A stretch of DNA of 64,000 nt from Akebia trifoliata (taxonomy: Eukaryota; Streptophyta; Magnoliopsida; Ranunculales; Lardizabalaceae): contig CM030711.1 in NCBI GenBank assembly GCA_017979445.1, forward strand, positions 44,935,560-44,999,559. Direction: 5' to 3'. Shown here piece by piece: positions 1 through 12,567 of this stretch. Below the pieces are notes generated by a model, which was not told the origin of the DNA, made no database searches, and worked only from the letters and a program-made list of their open reading frames with translations. The first letter of the stretch is position 1; every line of letters starts with the position of its first letter. Position numbers and translations under genes: made by a program.

Positions 1-713
1 CATTTGTCTCACATGGTAGAAAACATAAAGCATGCAAAAGCACAAAAGTTAAACTTTCGTCTCACATGGTAAGAAACATCCCATAAATTTGTTTAACAAG
101 GAAGAATTACACATTAATAGTTTATTTTTTTGTTCTTTAGTAACTTGTAGGGAAAACCAAAGCAGAAAATGAGTCTTTGTTCCGTACATTAAAATGTGTC
201 CCATTTTTAATTTAAATCATAAGACTTGAGAGTACTAATATTTAAAATTGTTATCTTAATTGAATCATAAAATTTGCATGAAAATTGTAGGAATTTAATC
301 TATGATTCAAATTGTAATCCTAGGTTGATGTATATGGCTGATGTTCACTTTTTGGCAATTATGTTGAATGGTGCACACTCTCTTAGAAGCAGTGTTTAAG
401 AACTCATTCAACCACAAATCTTTCTTTTTCTCCAAATTTGGTTTGAGAGGAGTCGATTAAAATTCACTAGTTTCATGAAAGAATCAGATGGAGACTTTGG
501 GAGCCTGACCAATGCCTGTCCACTTTTTTACTGGGTTCTGAAGGACCACCAAGTCTGTATGCAGTCACTGGGCTGTCATATTTCTGACTTGTTATTGTTT
601 TAAAGATATAATTAAATGCAGATTTTGGGGTTTTCAAAATTTCTTTTCTATTTGTGTATTTGTAGTTAACCTTTCGGTATGATTTATAACTTGTGGATGT
701 TGTCTGACTTCAG

Positions 714-1061
714 GTTGCGAGGATCCTTCTGTTCATCTTTTTCTATGTCCACATGTACCTCCATTTTGATCAGGTAATTGGTCCTCTATTTAAAAGTCCA
801 TTGTTTTCTTAAAGATGAATCAGCTCCCCTATGTGTGTGATTAAAAATTGGAATAATACACATACACACACGCTCTTGCGTGCACTTACACATACCGCTT
901 ATTTTTCTATTATTGATTTTCAGATCAAACAAATATTTCCTTTGGGCTTCTACACCTTGCTAGTGGTGCCTTCCATATTGGCAGTGATGAACGTGTTTTG
1001 GTTTTGGAAAATTGTCAAAGGCTTGATAAAGACTATTACCAAAGCAAGACATAGTCACTGA
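714..1061 (+). CDS. TLC-domain (TRAM/LAG1/CLN8-type) membrane protein, 3' end only
   Basis: Two final exons are visible: 714-773 (20 codons, acceptor TTCAG, donor GTAATT) and 924-1061 (46 codons with TGA). Joined in phase they give a hydrophobic C-terminus containing ARILLFIFF, HFDQIKQIFPLGFY and a last transmembrane segment ending NVFWFWKIVKG, then a short basic tail KARHSH. This resembles the C-terminus of plant TLC-domain proteins (the Arabidopsis At1g31300 group), multi-pass membrane proteins whose biochemical role is not established. The rest of the gene lies upstream of the window. Part of the preceding exon may sit near 530-595, where one frame reads EGPPSLYAVTGL, but it meets a stop just where the family continues. 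That exon is therefore left out. The family call is from recognition of the C-terminal pattern only. Confidence 0.7.
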
Positions 1062-3104
1062 ACCGACCCTTTCCCATGGGTCTTACATCCTTCTGTATCT
1101 ACATGGCTCTCCTCGTCTTACCCACACACGTACATAGTGTAATTTATTCTCTCGTCTTCTTAATAGGAACCAATGTTTAGCCACTCTTGTGTTTCTGTTT
1201 CCTTTAGTCGAAGTATGGCTTGTAGTAACAGGTTGGTAATGGCAGTTGTATTAGTTGGACTGAACACGTCCATGGCGGAACAGCTTCCATTTTCTATAAT
1301 TTTATCCTGTTATTTTTTTTTTCTTTCATCTTATCCTGTCAAATTGTTGGGATAAGGCTTCAATGATAATGGTGTTGGGTTATTCTTGGCTCATCCATGC
1401 ATGTGGGGATCACATATGTCAAGGAGAATGCTGATGAAGATGATTATGGTTATTGTCTGTAAGCTCGATTTCTTCCTCAACCACTCTTACTATCGAAGTA
1501 TTGGTCTTCACAAGATTTTCGGAAGGAAAAATACTAAAGCAACTTGAAGTTAACTCCCTAAGTAGCATTGAGAATGTACTCGAGTGTGCAGGAAACCATT
1601 GACGCATTTTCTCGAGTGTCACACACACACACACACACACGAGGAAAATCAATGGTTCTCTTTGAGTGTTATTTTGAGTAACAATGGCAAGGTTCAGTTA
1701 GTTTGACACATTGCAAAGCAACTTTAAGACCGTGGGTTCAACAAGTCCAACTTACCCACCCAAAAAGAGAAAAATAGTGAAATTTCCCAAAACGTAGGTT
1801 TTTCAAGTGATGAGCTCATAGTTTAAAGTGACAATCTTGCAAGTTTCGTTGCTATCTGGCAGGTTAGCTACTCTTAGTGAGATACCAGCGAGATCGCCAC
1901 TTAGAAATAAAAATATCAGTGAGAAAAACTTGTGATTTCGCGATTCATATTTTGAGAACTAAAATGAACAATTATAAGGTCGCGAGATGGTAATTTGCCA
2001 AAAGTAAAAACCATCTGAAAAAAAAACTATTTTTTATATAAAAATAATCGAATCTTAAATGCATAAATTTTAAGCTATATTTATTTTAACCAATTAAATC
2101 ATATAGCCACATACATCCATGCCTTCTGATAAAATTGAGCAAAAGCCTAATTGTGGTATTAGCCAATTTGAGAAATTTTGGGTACCATGTGTTGTTGATC
2201 AAATAACACCTCAGACAGCTAGAACGTGGCCCGGATCGATTTTTAAATAAGGAATGTTCCAATACTTTGAAAATGGACGGCCATTCTTTTAAATTTAAAA
2301 TTAAAATTCAGTAAAAAAATAACTTTTTTTTTCAATTTTTTTTTTCAAAGTTCTTAATCCGACGTCTCTACATGAGTTGACGATAGTCATGCACCACCTG
2401 AATCCACGTTCCCGAACCCCTCCCCCCATACTTCAAGAGGATTTGTGACATGTCAAGCCCTTGTAAAGTTCTTCACGTTGTGTCGAATTAAATCACATAT
2501 TCCACCTCTTGTTACGGTCCATCAATTCTGTTGAATAAAATTTTCTTTGATATTGGATGTATTTTTCTTTACACTAATCCTTACTTGGTAGGATTTTAAG
2601 TCTTACCCAGGGACGTTTTGTTCAAAATGGATTACCCAAAAATAATCTTTTTTTTTTTTGTTCTTTTGGACTTGTTCCAAGGTTTTGAAAATGCGTCGGA
2701 CTACTACTGAACTTCCACTGAGCTATCAAATTCAAAATTAAAATTCAATAATGAAAAATAACTTTTTTTATTTAAAAGTTCATAGAATTTCATCCTCTAC
2801 TACCCTAAAGTATAATTTCATTGGTTTTGGATGCCAAAAGTTGAGCCCAAGGATTCTTAGTAAGGGTGAAATCCTTACTAACTTAGTAAGGCTAGTTGAG
2901 CTCTTTTCTTTATGACCTCAGTGGTTTGACACATTTCTAAATAACTTTAGGTCGGAAGTTCAAGTTGAGCTTACCCTCATGTCATACACTAGTTGTACGC
3001 GCCTTGACGTGGAGCCTGTTTTCTGAAGCAGCTACCAAACACAGTTAGTAGCCACGTCAAATTAAAGATTTATATAAAAAAAAAAGAAAAGAGTAATGAT
3101 TTTT
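1062..3104. other. Intergenic, no gene seen
   Basis: This stretch holds the likely 3' UTR of the TLC gene, a short (AC)n tract at about 1620-1640, and AT-rich sequence with T-rich tracts. Around 2530-2900 there are short repeats of the kind TTAGTAAGG/CCTTACTAA, which recur near 6565-6605, 9290-9320, 30785-30820 and 41893-42318. Short ORFs here show no conserved domain. Confidence 0.6.
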
Positions 3105-3285
3105 TAATTCAAACTGACAGCTGGACTTAAAACTCACCAATGTGTCATGCGCAAAGAACATTAGATTCTTTCGCTCAGGATACACAAGTGCAGATGGTAG
3201 GTCAGTCAGATTGGTTGTGTATCCTGAGGGAGGGAATCTATGATTCTTTGCCCATGCCACGTCAGTGAGTTTTTGAGTTTACCTG
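3105..3285. repeat. Small foldback element (MITE-like)
   Basis: The two halves are imperfect inverted copies. The left half contains GCAAAGAACATTAGATTC and CTCAGGATACACA; the right half contains TGTGTATCCTGAG and GAATCTATGATTCTTTGCC. Outer arms run from about AACTCACC to GTGAGTTTTTGAG. No coding potential. Confidence 0.55.
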
Positions 3286-3481
3286 TTAGGTTGAGTTCAA
3301 AATTCAGCACTCAAAAAGACTATAAATTCGTTTCTCTTCCCTCTCTTTTCTCCAAATCTTGAAATCATTAGTAAAAAAACAAGATTCTAAGTCAACTCTC
3401 TTCTCTTCTACACCATGAACTCGAAATCCCAAATCTCACTCGACTTTTTTCTCTTTTCCACCAAATTTCACCTAAGTTTTA

Positions 3482-4509
3482 ATGTCTATTTGGTAACACT
3501 TCTGAAGTTTGAATGGAGGTGGTCCACCTTTAAAATTCGGACTTTAGAAGTCCTATTGCCGTTTGTTTCAATTCAAATTTTAGAATTAAGAACCAAAATT
3601 CAAAAGTTTTAGCTCAAGGATGGGGGGATGTTGGATGAAACTTCAGAATTCAGAATTTATTTTTTATTCTTAAAATACCCTCATCAAAACATTGATTTCT
3701 ATCACTTATCTCTTCTTTATTCAAATCCTAAAACCCTTATTTTTAATTTTTCTACCTTTCTTTTCTCTTCTACCTCTTCTTTCTTTACAACAGTGATGTC
3801 AAGGTCTTTCTCATTTCTCTCATTTCATGTTGAAAACTCTATATTTTCACTTTGAAATTAACACAGTAAAATCTCTCTTTATCTTGAATCTACCATTTTC
3901 ATCCATTAATGGATATCTCTTTTTCTTCTAATATCATATGTTTCATATATGTAATTTTGATTATATGCTTGTAATTTAAAAAATCTTAGGATTTTTTTGA
4001 GTGTATAAGGTTTAAGTTTTGCTGATTTGGGTGTTTCAAGAAAAAAACAATTGAGATTATTAGGGTAGTCATCTTGCTTTTGAACGATTTTTAAAACCAT
4101 AAGATACTAGTGTCTTTTTTAAGAATAGCTCAAAATTATCTATTCCATGGATGATGAAGAGGTAATTAGGTAGTTCATATCTCAATCCAATTGGGTAGTG
4201 CTTGCACATCAAAAATCATTTTTGAATGTTGTTTATATTTTTTTAACCATAGGCAAGCAAGTGGTTCAGTAGGATAATTAGGATTTTATGTGTGAATGGT
4301 TTCATTATGCATAATATGTTATGTTTTTCAGTTAACAATTTATTAGAATTACAAAAGGGTAATATTGTCAAAATGACCATTATATTTTAAAATTTTGTTT
4401 GTAACTAGAATCTTTTAAAAATAACAAGTAAACAACTTTTTTAGAATCAGATTTCAGAAAACAGAAACTAGACTTCAAATTTCAAAAGTGTTACCAAACA
4501 TACCCTTAG
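3482..4509. mobile_element. hAT-like non-autonomous TIR element, about 1.03 kb
   Basis: The left end, TTTGGTAACACTTCTGAAG, is matched in reverse complement by CAAAAGTGTTACCAAA at the right end. The interior is AT-rich and non-coding, without transposase. A terminus containing TTTGG near the edge is common in plant hAT derivatives. The target duplication was not resolved, so the superfamily is an inference. Confidence 0.5.
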
Positions 4510-4750
4510 TCGTGAGTATAGCTCGTCGAAAAATGCCTTCGTGAGTGTCTCCTCGCCTCACCTCACTCACCTCACCTCACCTAATAAGACAATCGATTTG
4601 TCACTAGAATAAAAAAGGGGGTCAAGTGCTCTTTGGGTGAGATTTTGTGGGGAAGAGAAGAAAGAGTCGAGTGAGATTTCTTGGCGTGATCTTCGCCGAT
4701 CAATTCAAAATCCCTTTGGGATTTTGATCTAAGAATAGAAGAAGAGGAAA

Positions 4751-4753
<3 letters not shown>

Positions 4754-4822
<69 letters not shown>
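4754..4822. repeat. (TA)n microsatellite
   Basis: Nearly uninterrupted AT dinucleotides. Flanking sequence from 4560 to 5479 holds no recognisable gene; it includes A-rich tracts near 5338-5368. Confidence 0.95.
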
Positions 4823-4824
<2 letters not shown>

Positions 4825-5337
4825 CCGTCTTGTTTAATTTGATGTAGCAAGTGAGTTACGTGGTTGTGGCTCCATGTTAGAGAGCGTACAAATAAAGTGT
4901 GGCAGGGAGATGTCAATTTATCATGGCTCTTTGAAAAATGATGGATTGCCTTCGTTGGACACTATATTCAACACTATGCTAACGTGACAGTGCACAGAGA
5001 ACAATTGATTTTTCAACTTGCATCTCGAGGACAGAACCAGTTCAATATAAATCGAGGCCTAAGGCGAAAAATGGAGGGGAAGTTTTCAACCTGGATAATG
5101 TTCAAGTCTTATGAGTTTTTTTATTAAAATTATTTATTTATTTTTCTTTGAGAGTTTTTTTTTTTTGAAAGACCTTCCAACATGGGTGTTTAATGGTAAT
5201 TGTTTTTGAGGGGTCTCGTCACAAAGAGGGAGTAGTTAGTAACATTTGAAATTTGGGCTTACTTTCGTGCCATAAAAAACATGATCTCATGCCCCTTGTA
5301 TGTAGAGGACAAAATTCTATGAACTTCAAAGTTATAA

Positions 5338-5368
<31 letters not shown>

Positions 5369-5479
5369 GATTATTTTTCATAATTAAATTTTGGAGTTTA
5401 GTGGGAGTTCATTAGCAATCAATTTCATTAAATTTTGGACTGTGTTGTTTGTCAATTAGATAGTCCTCAACAACTCTTA

Positions 5480-6566
5480 GGTGGTGTTTGTTTGTGCTAT
5501 TTTTCAACGCGTATTGCTGAAAAAATAATTCAACACTTTTTGTCAAAATAGCGTATTTGTTTACTCTATATTTTTAGTGTTTATTACTGAAAATAAGTAA
5601 ATAAAATTCAACACTATTTTGGTGCTGAAAATAAACACTGAAACGGTAAACACTTTGTTTTTTTCGGCATAGACAAATATGCCCTTCATTTTTTTGGATA
5701 CGGACAAGTATACCCTTATACTTAAAAGGATATTACCTCTTATATCCCATGGATAAGTACATAAGCACCCTACAAATTAATAAACCCACACCATAGCCAA
5801 ATTGTTTTATCTTATATGACTTAAAAGTTTTGGAATGAGTTGATTTTTGGTGAGAATGATCTCTACAATGAGGAGATCATCCTCACAAAAAATTAGGCCA
5901 TCTCAAAACTTCTAACCCCATCAAAACAAGTTCAAGAATTGCAAATTGTCCTCTTTTTTTTTTGTTTGAAACCATTTTTGACGTGGTTAGATGTTTCAGA
6001 ATGAGCAAATTTTTTATGAGAATGATCTCTAGACCATATAGATTATCCTCACCAAAAATCTGCTCATTCCAAAAACTTTAACTCATATAAGACAAAAAAA
6101 ATTGACTATGGTGTGGGTTGCCCTTATTAATTCATAAGTTGCTTTTATAATTACATATTCTTCATTTCCATTGAAAATTATTCATCCAAAATTAAGTTTT
6201 TGTAATGTTAATTTCAAATTTTGGTGACTTGTATGACATTATTATTTTTAATTTGAAACTTGTGGGGTTTTAGAAATAAAAAATATTATTTAAAAATTGA
6301 AAATTTGAGTATTACTTATTATTTAAAAATGAATTGTATTTTAATTTTATAAGAAATAATATTTTTTTTATTGTGTTTGATAAGAAAAAGGCATTTGAAA
6401 CATGCAAACAATATATAATATGATTGTAAAAGTAAAAAAGACAATTTACCTATTTCAATAATGTATAACAAACATGATTCTGCATCTAAACAAATAACTT
6501 TTTCTACACTTCTAAATTTCAGTACTTAATGCTATTCTAACACTTTTTTTTTTTTAATTTAACAAG
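5480..6566 (+). mobile_element. hAT-like non-autonomous element, copy 1, with nested foldback core
   Basis: It begins GGTGGTGTTTGTTTGTGC and is rich in AGTGCTGAA/TTCAGCACT-type repeats near both ends. It aligns along its length with the inverted copy at 7871-8960; the last ten or so bases at its right end look missing. Nested inside at about 5771-6140 is a version of the double-hairpin core of the (TA)n array (GATTTTTGGTGAGAATGATC and its inverted partner), bounded by its own short inverted ends (CCCACACCATAG / CTATGGTGTGGG). No transposase. Confidence 0.65.
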
Positions 6567-7870
6567 TAACATCTTAGTAAGATTTGAAATCTTACTTGGT
6601 AAGGAAAGTTTTTGTTTTTAGAATTTTTTATTTGGAGGTGTTTTTTTATGTGAGAGGCACGTATTGCCATACCTTAGAATTTTATACTTGGAGGTCTCTT
6701 TTTATGGGAGAGCCACGTAATGCCATAATTAGAATTTTTTTGTTCTTTTAAAACATTTAAGAGAGTTTTTTTCCCTAAATGAATCTTTATCACCACGTGA
6801 GAGGGTTGTCTTAATTGCCTTAGAGTTGAGCTGGCCCTCGAGGAAATAAATCTATGGTTATCATATGCCGACACATCAGCCTGGTGTTGAATGCAATGTC
6901 CAACAAAGGTAGTGTATCACAAGTCACGACTCTTTTCTAGTCTAAAAAAGTTATGATGAATGTAGACGATCTTGGTATGCAGTTGGGTATGCAGCTAACA
7001 TGGCAAGGACATAAAACCATAGATTGTTTTCATCGGGATACAGAGGAAAAAATATGTGCGATTCTGTGCTTTGCCATGTCTATCGTGTATCCAATCACAT
7101 TCTAAGAATGTGTGCATTCATCATTATTCAATCTAAAATAAGTGTTGATAATATGATTGACTTTTTGTGGACGGACTTGACACATGTTAACGTGGAAGCA
7201 CATAATAAAAAATAAAAAAAGAAAAAATTTCTCCGTTGCATGTTCTCTACCCACATATTTATTTGTTTAGATTTCAAACAACACAAACATTTAGATTTCA
7301 TGAAAATATTCATATAAAAAAAAATCGAGTTTGATCCATGGTGAATAAAACGAATAGTTACTAAGCACCTACATTTAAAAATAAAATTTAACGGTGAAAA
7401 ATAATTATTTTTTTCTCATAAAAATATTCATAATTTAAAAAAAAAAATTGTTTTTGAGTTTGATCTATAATGTATAAAACGCACGATTATCGAGTATCCA
7501 TATTTAAAAATAAAATTTAATGGTGAAAAATAATTATTTCTTTTAAGTTGATATAATTTTATCTTCTATAATCCTATTTCATCGGATCATGATTTTGAAT
7601 GTCACAAGCTGATAAGATCCGAATTTTTCACTATGGGCCAGAGAGAGAGAAATCTTTTTTTTCTCTTTTTTGTATTTTTATATTTTTATATTAAGTTATT
7701 ATGCAAATCCGTCCACCAAAATCCCGTCATATTATCACCACTCATCCGAAATACAAGGAACGTCAGCATCAGTCGCCAGCACAAAATTCTGTACGAGTGA
7801 GACGGTGCGGCTATACTCTTGAGGCGTTAACGTTAACGTTAACGTCACGTTCTTTTATTTTTAAAAGTAA
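6567..7870. other. Intergenic sequence between the two inverted hAT-like copies
   Basis: AT-rich with no recognisable gene. The part at 6850-7215 contains scattered matches to the ATCTATGGTT foldback family (AACCATAGATTG, CATGGCAAGG / CTTTGCCATG), probably a decayed copy. Two related blocks containing TTAAAAATAAAATTTAA lie near 7370-7410 and 7500-7530. Confidence 0.5.
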
Positions 7871-8960
7871 GGTGCTGTTTGTTAAACTGAAAAAAATAAG
7901 TGCTGAATAGCATTAAGCGCTGAAACTTATAAGTGCTAAATTTAAGTGCTGAAAAAGTTGTTTGTTTAAATGCTGAATCATGTTTGTTACACATTGCTGA
8001 AACTGATAAATTGTCTTTGTTACCCTTACAATCATATTATACATTGTTTACATGTTTCAAATGCTTATTTATTATCAAACACAATAAAATATATTATTTC
8101 TTATAAAATTAAAATACAATTTATTTTTAAATAATAAATAATACTCAAATAATATTCAATTTATAAATAATAATTTCTATTTATAAAAACCCACAAATTT
8201 CAAATTAAAAATAAAAATGTCATACAAGCCACCAAAATTTGAAATCAACTTTAAAAGAACTTAATTTTGGATGAATAATTTTCGATGGAAATGAAGGATG
8301 TGTAATTATAAAAGCACCCTATGAATTAATAAGGACAACCCACATTATAGTCATTTTTTGTTTTGTTTTATATGGGTTAAAAATTTTGGAATGAGCAAAT
8401 TTTTAGTGAGGATGGTCTATATGGTCTAGAGATCATCCTCACCGAAAATCAGTCTATTTTGAAACTTCTAACTCATTAAAAATAGTTTTTTTTAAAGGGA
8501 CAATTTACGGTTCTTGAATTTGTTTTGATAGGGTTAGAAGTTTCAAGATGTGCTGATTTTTTGTCAAGATGATCTTCTCATTGTAGAGATCATCCTCACC
8601 AAAAATCAATTCATTCCAAAAATTTTAACCCATATAAGACAAAATAATTTAGTTATGGTGTGGGTTTATTAATTTGTGAGGTGTTTATATACTTACCATG
8701 GGATATAAGAGGTAATATCCTTTTAAGAATAAGGGCATACTTGTCCATGTTCAAAAAAACAAAGGGCATACTTGTCCGTGTTGAAAAAAGCGAAGTGCTT
8801 ACCGCTTCAGCACTTTTTTTCAGCATCAAAATAATGCTGAATTTTTTTCACTTATTTTCAGCAATAAGCACGAGTAAACAAACGCGCTATTTTGACAAAA
8901 GTGCTGAATTTAATTTTTTTCAGCAATAAGCAGTGAAATATAGCGCAAACAAACACCACC
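7871..8960 (-). mobile_element. hAT-like non-autonomous element, copy 2 (inverted, full length)
   Basis: It has short terminal inverted repeats GGTGCTGTTTGTT and AACAAACACCACC and is 1090 bp long. Read on the minus strand it aligns with copy 1, including the GTGCTGAA-rich subterminal regions and the nested hairpin core at about 8310-8690. No ORF resembles a transposase, so it would need one supplied in trans. No clear 8-bp target duplication was found. Confidence 0.7.
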
Positions 8961-8995
8961 TAACTCGGAGAAAATATAAGTTCTCATAAATAAAA

Positions 8996-9166
8996 TGAGT
9001 CGTGCTGGGGTGACACAAGGGTGACAAAAACACGTGGTTGTCGTGCATATTACCGTAGATGCTTTTCCAAGAGATACGAGTAAAAAAACATCTACGATTA
9101 TGTGCACGCCACCACATCAGTTTTGTCACGTTTGTATTTCCGAATGTGTCATTCCAGCATTTTCCT
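8996..9166. mobile_element. Foldback MITE of the GTCATGCTGG family
   Basis: Left end GAGTCGTGCTGGGGTGAC, right end GTCATTCCAGCATTTTCC. The centre has CGTAGATGCTTTTCC with its inverted partner AACATCTACG. The same end and centre motifs recur at 36241, 38266, 41055, 41273, 56459 and 63692. Confidence 0.7.
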
Positions 9167-10642
9167 AATAAAATAGAGAGATTTTCTAAGCCAAACTCAT
9201 CTGGTAAAATTTTATTACAAACACTCCTTTAGTTTATGAAGTTTATTACTATGACAATCCTTATTTTATGAATCAAACTAGCGTGACTAATGTTGTAAGA
9301 TTTTAAATCTTACTAGGGTTGCTGAGCCCACATAATCAAATGAGCAATCCAACACGACAACCCTTCTATATTTCATGAAAAGACTTATATTTAAAAAATA
9401 CATTTTGAACTTGATCGAATCTGTTAAAAATGTAGGGTTACCAAACTTTCAAATTTGAAACTAAAATTCAATAGTGAAAATTAATCTTTTTTTAGAATTG
9501 GTTTCTTTAAAGTTCTTAAACTTTTTTCCTCTATAACCTTGGAGCATCATATCATGTTTTTGGATGCCAGAAAATGATGTGGTTAGACTCGTTCTAAGGT
9601 TTGTTGAGTAACAAATTAATCGCCTCAATTTCAATTTTGAGACATGGATCACCATTATGAGGTTTGCTTGATAACAAAGTTAATAAAGTAAGGTTCCCAT
9701 GAAATTATCAAAATTTTAAGGGAGCTTTTGTAATAAAAATACAATAACTGGATTTGCGGGATAAATCTCTCTATAAAAATATAACGACACTTTTGACAAG
9801 TGACCATGTGGTTGAGTTGGATTAATATATAATATGAGAGCAATATTAAATTAATATTATATTTATTATTATAATCATATAATGTTATTGAGAAAAAAAT
9901 ATTGATTTACCTAAAATGACCCCACTTTCATATTTAAGCTTATCATTATTGTAGATGTAAAAACTTGCACTATCTTGAAATTTGTGATCATACTTCGCGA
10001 TCTCCTCTCCTCATGCCCTTGGGTGTGCCTGCAACGACACATCTCCGGCCCAAGTTGATTTGTGACCGAGTTACTGAACTTACCCTCAGACAAGTTGGTT
10101 TGAATCTTTGTGTCTAATTCAAATCCCTAGGTGCCACATGTCACCTTTTGGTACCTAACGAAAAACATCTTCCACAATTATCAAGATCATTTTCATCAAA
10201 TGAATAAATTACAATCCCACAATTCGTATAATCACATTAGTTGGTTTTCTAAAATTACATAAATAACATTTTTGTATGTTATCATCAAAATTGACAAAGT
10301 TAATAGTTTAACTTATAAAAAAATATTTTATAATATAAAATTACAGACCCATGACCTTGTAATCACGTTTGTTAGATTTTTTTAAGTTACAAAAATCTCA
10401 TATTATTATGTTATCTTCATAATCACCTTACTTAATATTTAAAAAAAAAAAAAAAAAATCTTATATTAAGAGTAAATTTATATTAAAATTTTTATAATTA
10501 CAATTTTTTTAATCATGCATAAGAACTATTTGAGCCAGACATATGCATTTGGACATGCCACCTACTAATGAGTGGTGACTTATAATATTAATAGCATATG
10601 AAATTTTTTTGGAGAATAATCTTATTTATATATATATATATA

Positions 10643-10700
<58 letters not shown>

Positions 10701-10967
10701 TTCATTAATATTGACAATAAATCAATTTTTTTTTTAAAAGAGAGGAGGCAATCATGGTTTTAAGAAATGATAATTTAGTCATACCCCTTCACATTCTGGT
10801 AAATATTTGAAATGCCACTAATAAACGAATAAAAATATCCTGAACACCTTTATCTTCAACCTTTAGTCAAAATCCCTTAATTTTTCTTTTTAAATTCAGT
10901 GTTCTTCACTGTCGTATGTGATTTTTTTTATACTAAACTTCAACCTTGAGAATTTATGTACTTTAGA
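9167..10967. other. Intergenic, AT-rich, no gene seen
   Basis: No conserved coding sequence. It includes a poly-A run at 10441-10458 and the (TA)n tract at 10626-10697. The short ORFs have low-complexity composition and no family pattern. Confidence 0.6.
10626..10697. repeat. (TA)n microsatellite
   Basis: About 70 bp of TA dinucleotides with one C interruption near the start. Confidence 0.95.
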
Positions 10968-11045
10968 AAGTGCCAACTTGCTAAATTGGTTAAGGTTCGT
11001 GGGTGTTGCACCCATATCTTGGGTTCAAAATCTGTTTTTGCCACT
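10966..11045 (+). repeat. tRNA-like remnant, possible tRNA-derived SINE head
   Basis: The order of motifs resembles a pol III internal promoter: a box A-like TTGGTTAAGG, an anticodon-arm-like GGGTGTTGCACCC, and a box B-like GGGTTCAAAATC. It does not fold into an intact cloverleaf as read by eye, so it is more likely a SINE or tRNA pseudogene than a working tRNA. A clear SINE tail was not identified. Confidence 0.35.
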
Positions 11046-11404
11046 AAAAATAGAAGAGTTTTATTTACTTCAACGTCAAACCTCGAGAATAAGATACAAT
11101 TTTTAGAGACATAAGCAATCATAGAATTTTATTAGGTGAGTAATTCAAGGTATTTCTCATGGGCTCAAGTTGAGGTTGAGTAAAATAAATAAATTTTATG
11201 ATGGAGATTGAAAAGTTGAAGATAACAAATTTTTGAATGAAAAATAAATGTTTTTGCTAGGGGTTTAAGATGAGGGTATTTAGGTTATTTTATTAATTTA
11301 TGCGCCGATGCATTTATTTCTTTCATGTTAGCCTTGTTCAGTACACTCTAAGTTATGACTCCTCGAAAGAGTTGGAATCCATTGAGTTTAAGAACTATGC
11401 ATGC

Positions 11405-11545
11405 ACATTAAAAATGACATCGATTTACACATTGTTGACGTGGATGTGTGATGTCAATGAAAAGCATTTAAGGCTCTATACACTCATCCATGTCAGTAAT
11501 GTGTAAATTGATGTCATTTTACTGTCACTCCACTATTTTCCATTT
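11405..11545. mobile_element. Foldback MITE of the GTCATGCTGG family, decayed copy
   Basis: Inverted arms contain AATGACATCGATTTACACATT and its partner AATGTGTAAATTGATGTCATT. The right end GTCACTCCACTATTTTCC fits the family. The left end is degraded. Confidence 0.5.
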
Positions 11546-11774
11546 TATAAATGTCTTTTTCGTCCATACATGAAAAAAGAGCCACATGGTTTACGTATTT
11601 TATAAGAGGAGAAGATTGACAGCTCTGAGGAAGTAAAATCTACAAAGCATGCCCTTCTCTATACATCATTGCCTATGTTGGTCATTTAGTATCTAACCTA
11701 ATTGGATCCTAGAAAATTGAGCCTTACTACAATGACTCGAAATAACACTCAAAAGTAGCATATATATATATATA

Positions 11775-12153
11775 GGGTAGCGATCAATGGCCAACAGTTT
11801 GGCAAACATTTTGGCAAACACATTTTTCAAAACATGGGTTAGAGGTCTTGGAATGGGCTGATTTTTGGTGAGGATGATCTCTATGGTGAGGAGATCATCA
11901 TCACCAAAAATCAGCCCATTCCAAAACTTCTAACCTCATCAAAAATGATTTACAAAAAATGGACGGTTCACGATTTTTCAACTTGTAAAATGGGGCTAGA
12001 AGTTTTGGAATGAGCTGATTTTTGGTGAGGATGATCTCCTCACCGTAGAGATCATCCTCACCAAAAATCAGCCCATTCCAAGACCTCTAACCCATGTTTT
12101 GAAAAAGTGTTTGCCAAAATGTTTGCCAAACTGTTGGCCACGGATAGGGACCC
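11775..12153. mobile_element. (TA)n-bounded double-hairpin element A (379 bp)
   Basis: Starts GGGTAGCGATCAATGGCC directly after a TA run and ends GGCCACGGATAGGGACCC directly before one. Inside are two related hairpins, each built from CTGATTTTTGGTGAGGATGA and its reverse complement, separated by a spacer with TTTACAAAAAATGGACGG. The terminal module contains AACAGTTTGGCAAACATT. Confidence 0.85.
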
Positions 12154-12164
12154 ATATATATATA

Positions 12165-12544
12165 GGGAAATGTTCAGCACCCTAAGTTTTACCACACACT
12201 TTAACAAACGTTTTTTTTCCTACATGGGTTAGAAGTTTTGGAATGGACTGATTTTTGGTGAGGATGATCTCTATGATTAGAAGATCATCCTCCCCAAAAA
12301 TCAGCCCATTCCGAAATGTTTAGCCCCATGTTTACACGTTGAAAAATTGTGAACCGTCCATTTTTTGTAAACCATTTTTGATGGGGTTAGAAGTTTTGGA
12401 ATGAGCTGATTTTTGGTGAGGATGATCTCCTCACCATAGAGATCATCCTCACCAAAAATCAGCCCATTCCAAAACTTCTAGCCCATGTAAGAAAAACACG
12501 TTTGTTAAAGTGTGTGTGGTAAAACTAGGTGCTGAACGGGACCC
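12165..12544. mobile_element. (TA)n-bounded double-hairpin element B (380 bp)
   Basis: Begins GGGAAATGTTCAGCACCC and ends GGTGCTGAACGGGACCC. Terminal module TTTACCACACACTTTAACAA. The same two hairpins and spacer as element A lie between them, although the termini are unrelated to A. Confidence 0.85.
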
Positions 12545-12567
12545 ATATATATATATATATATATATA

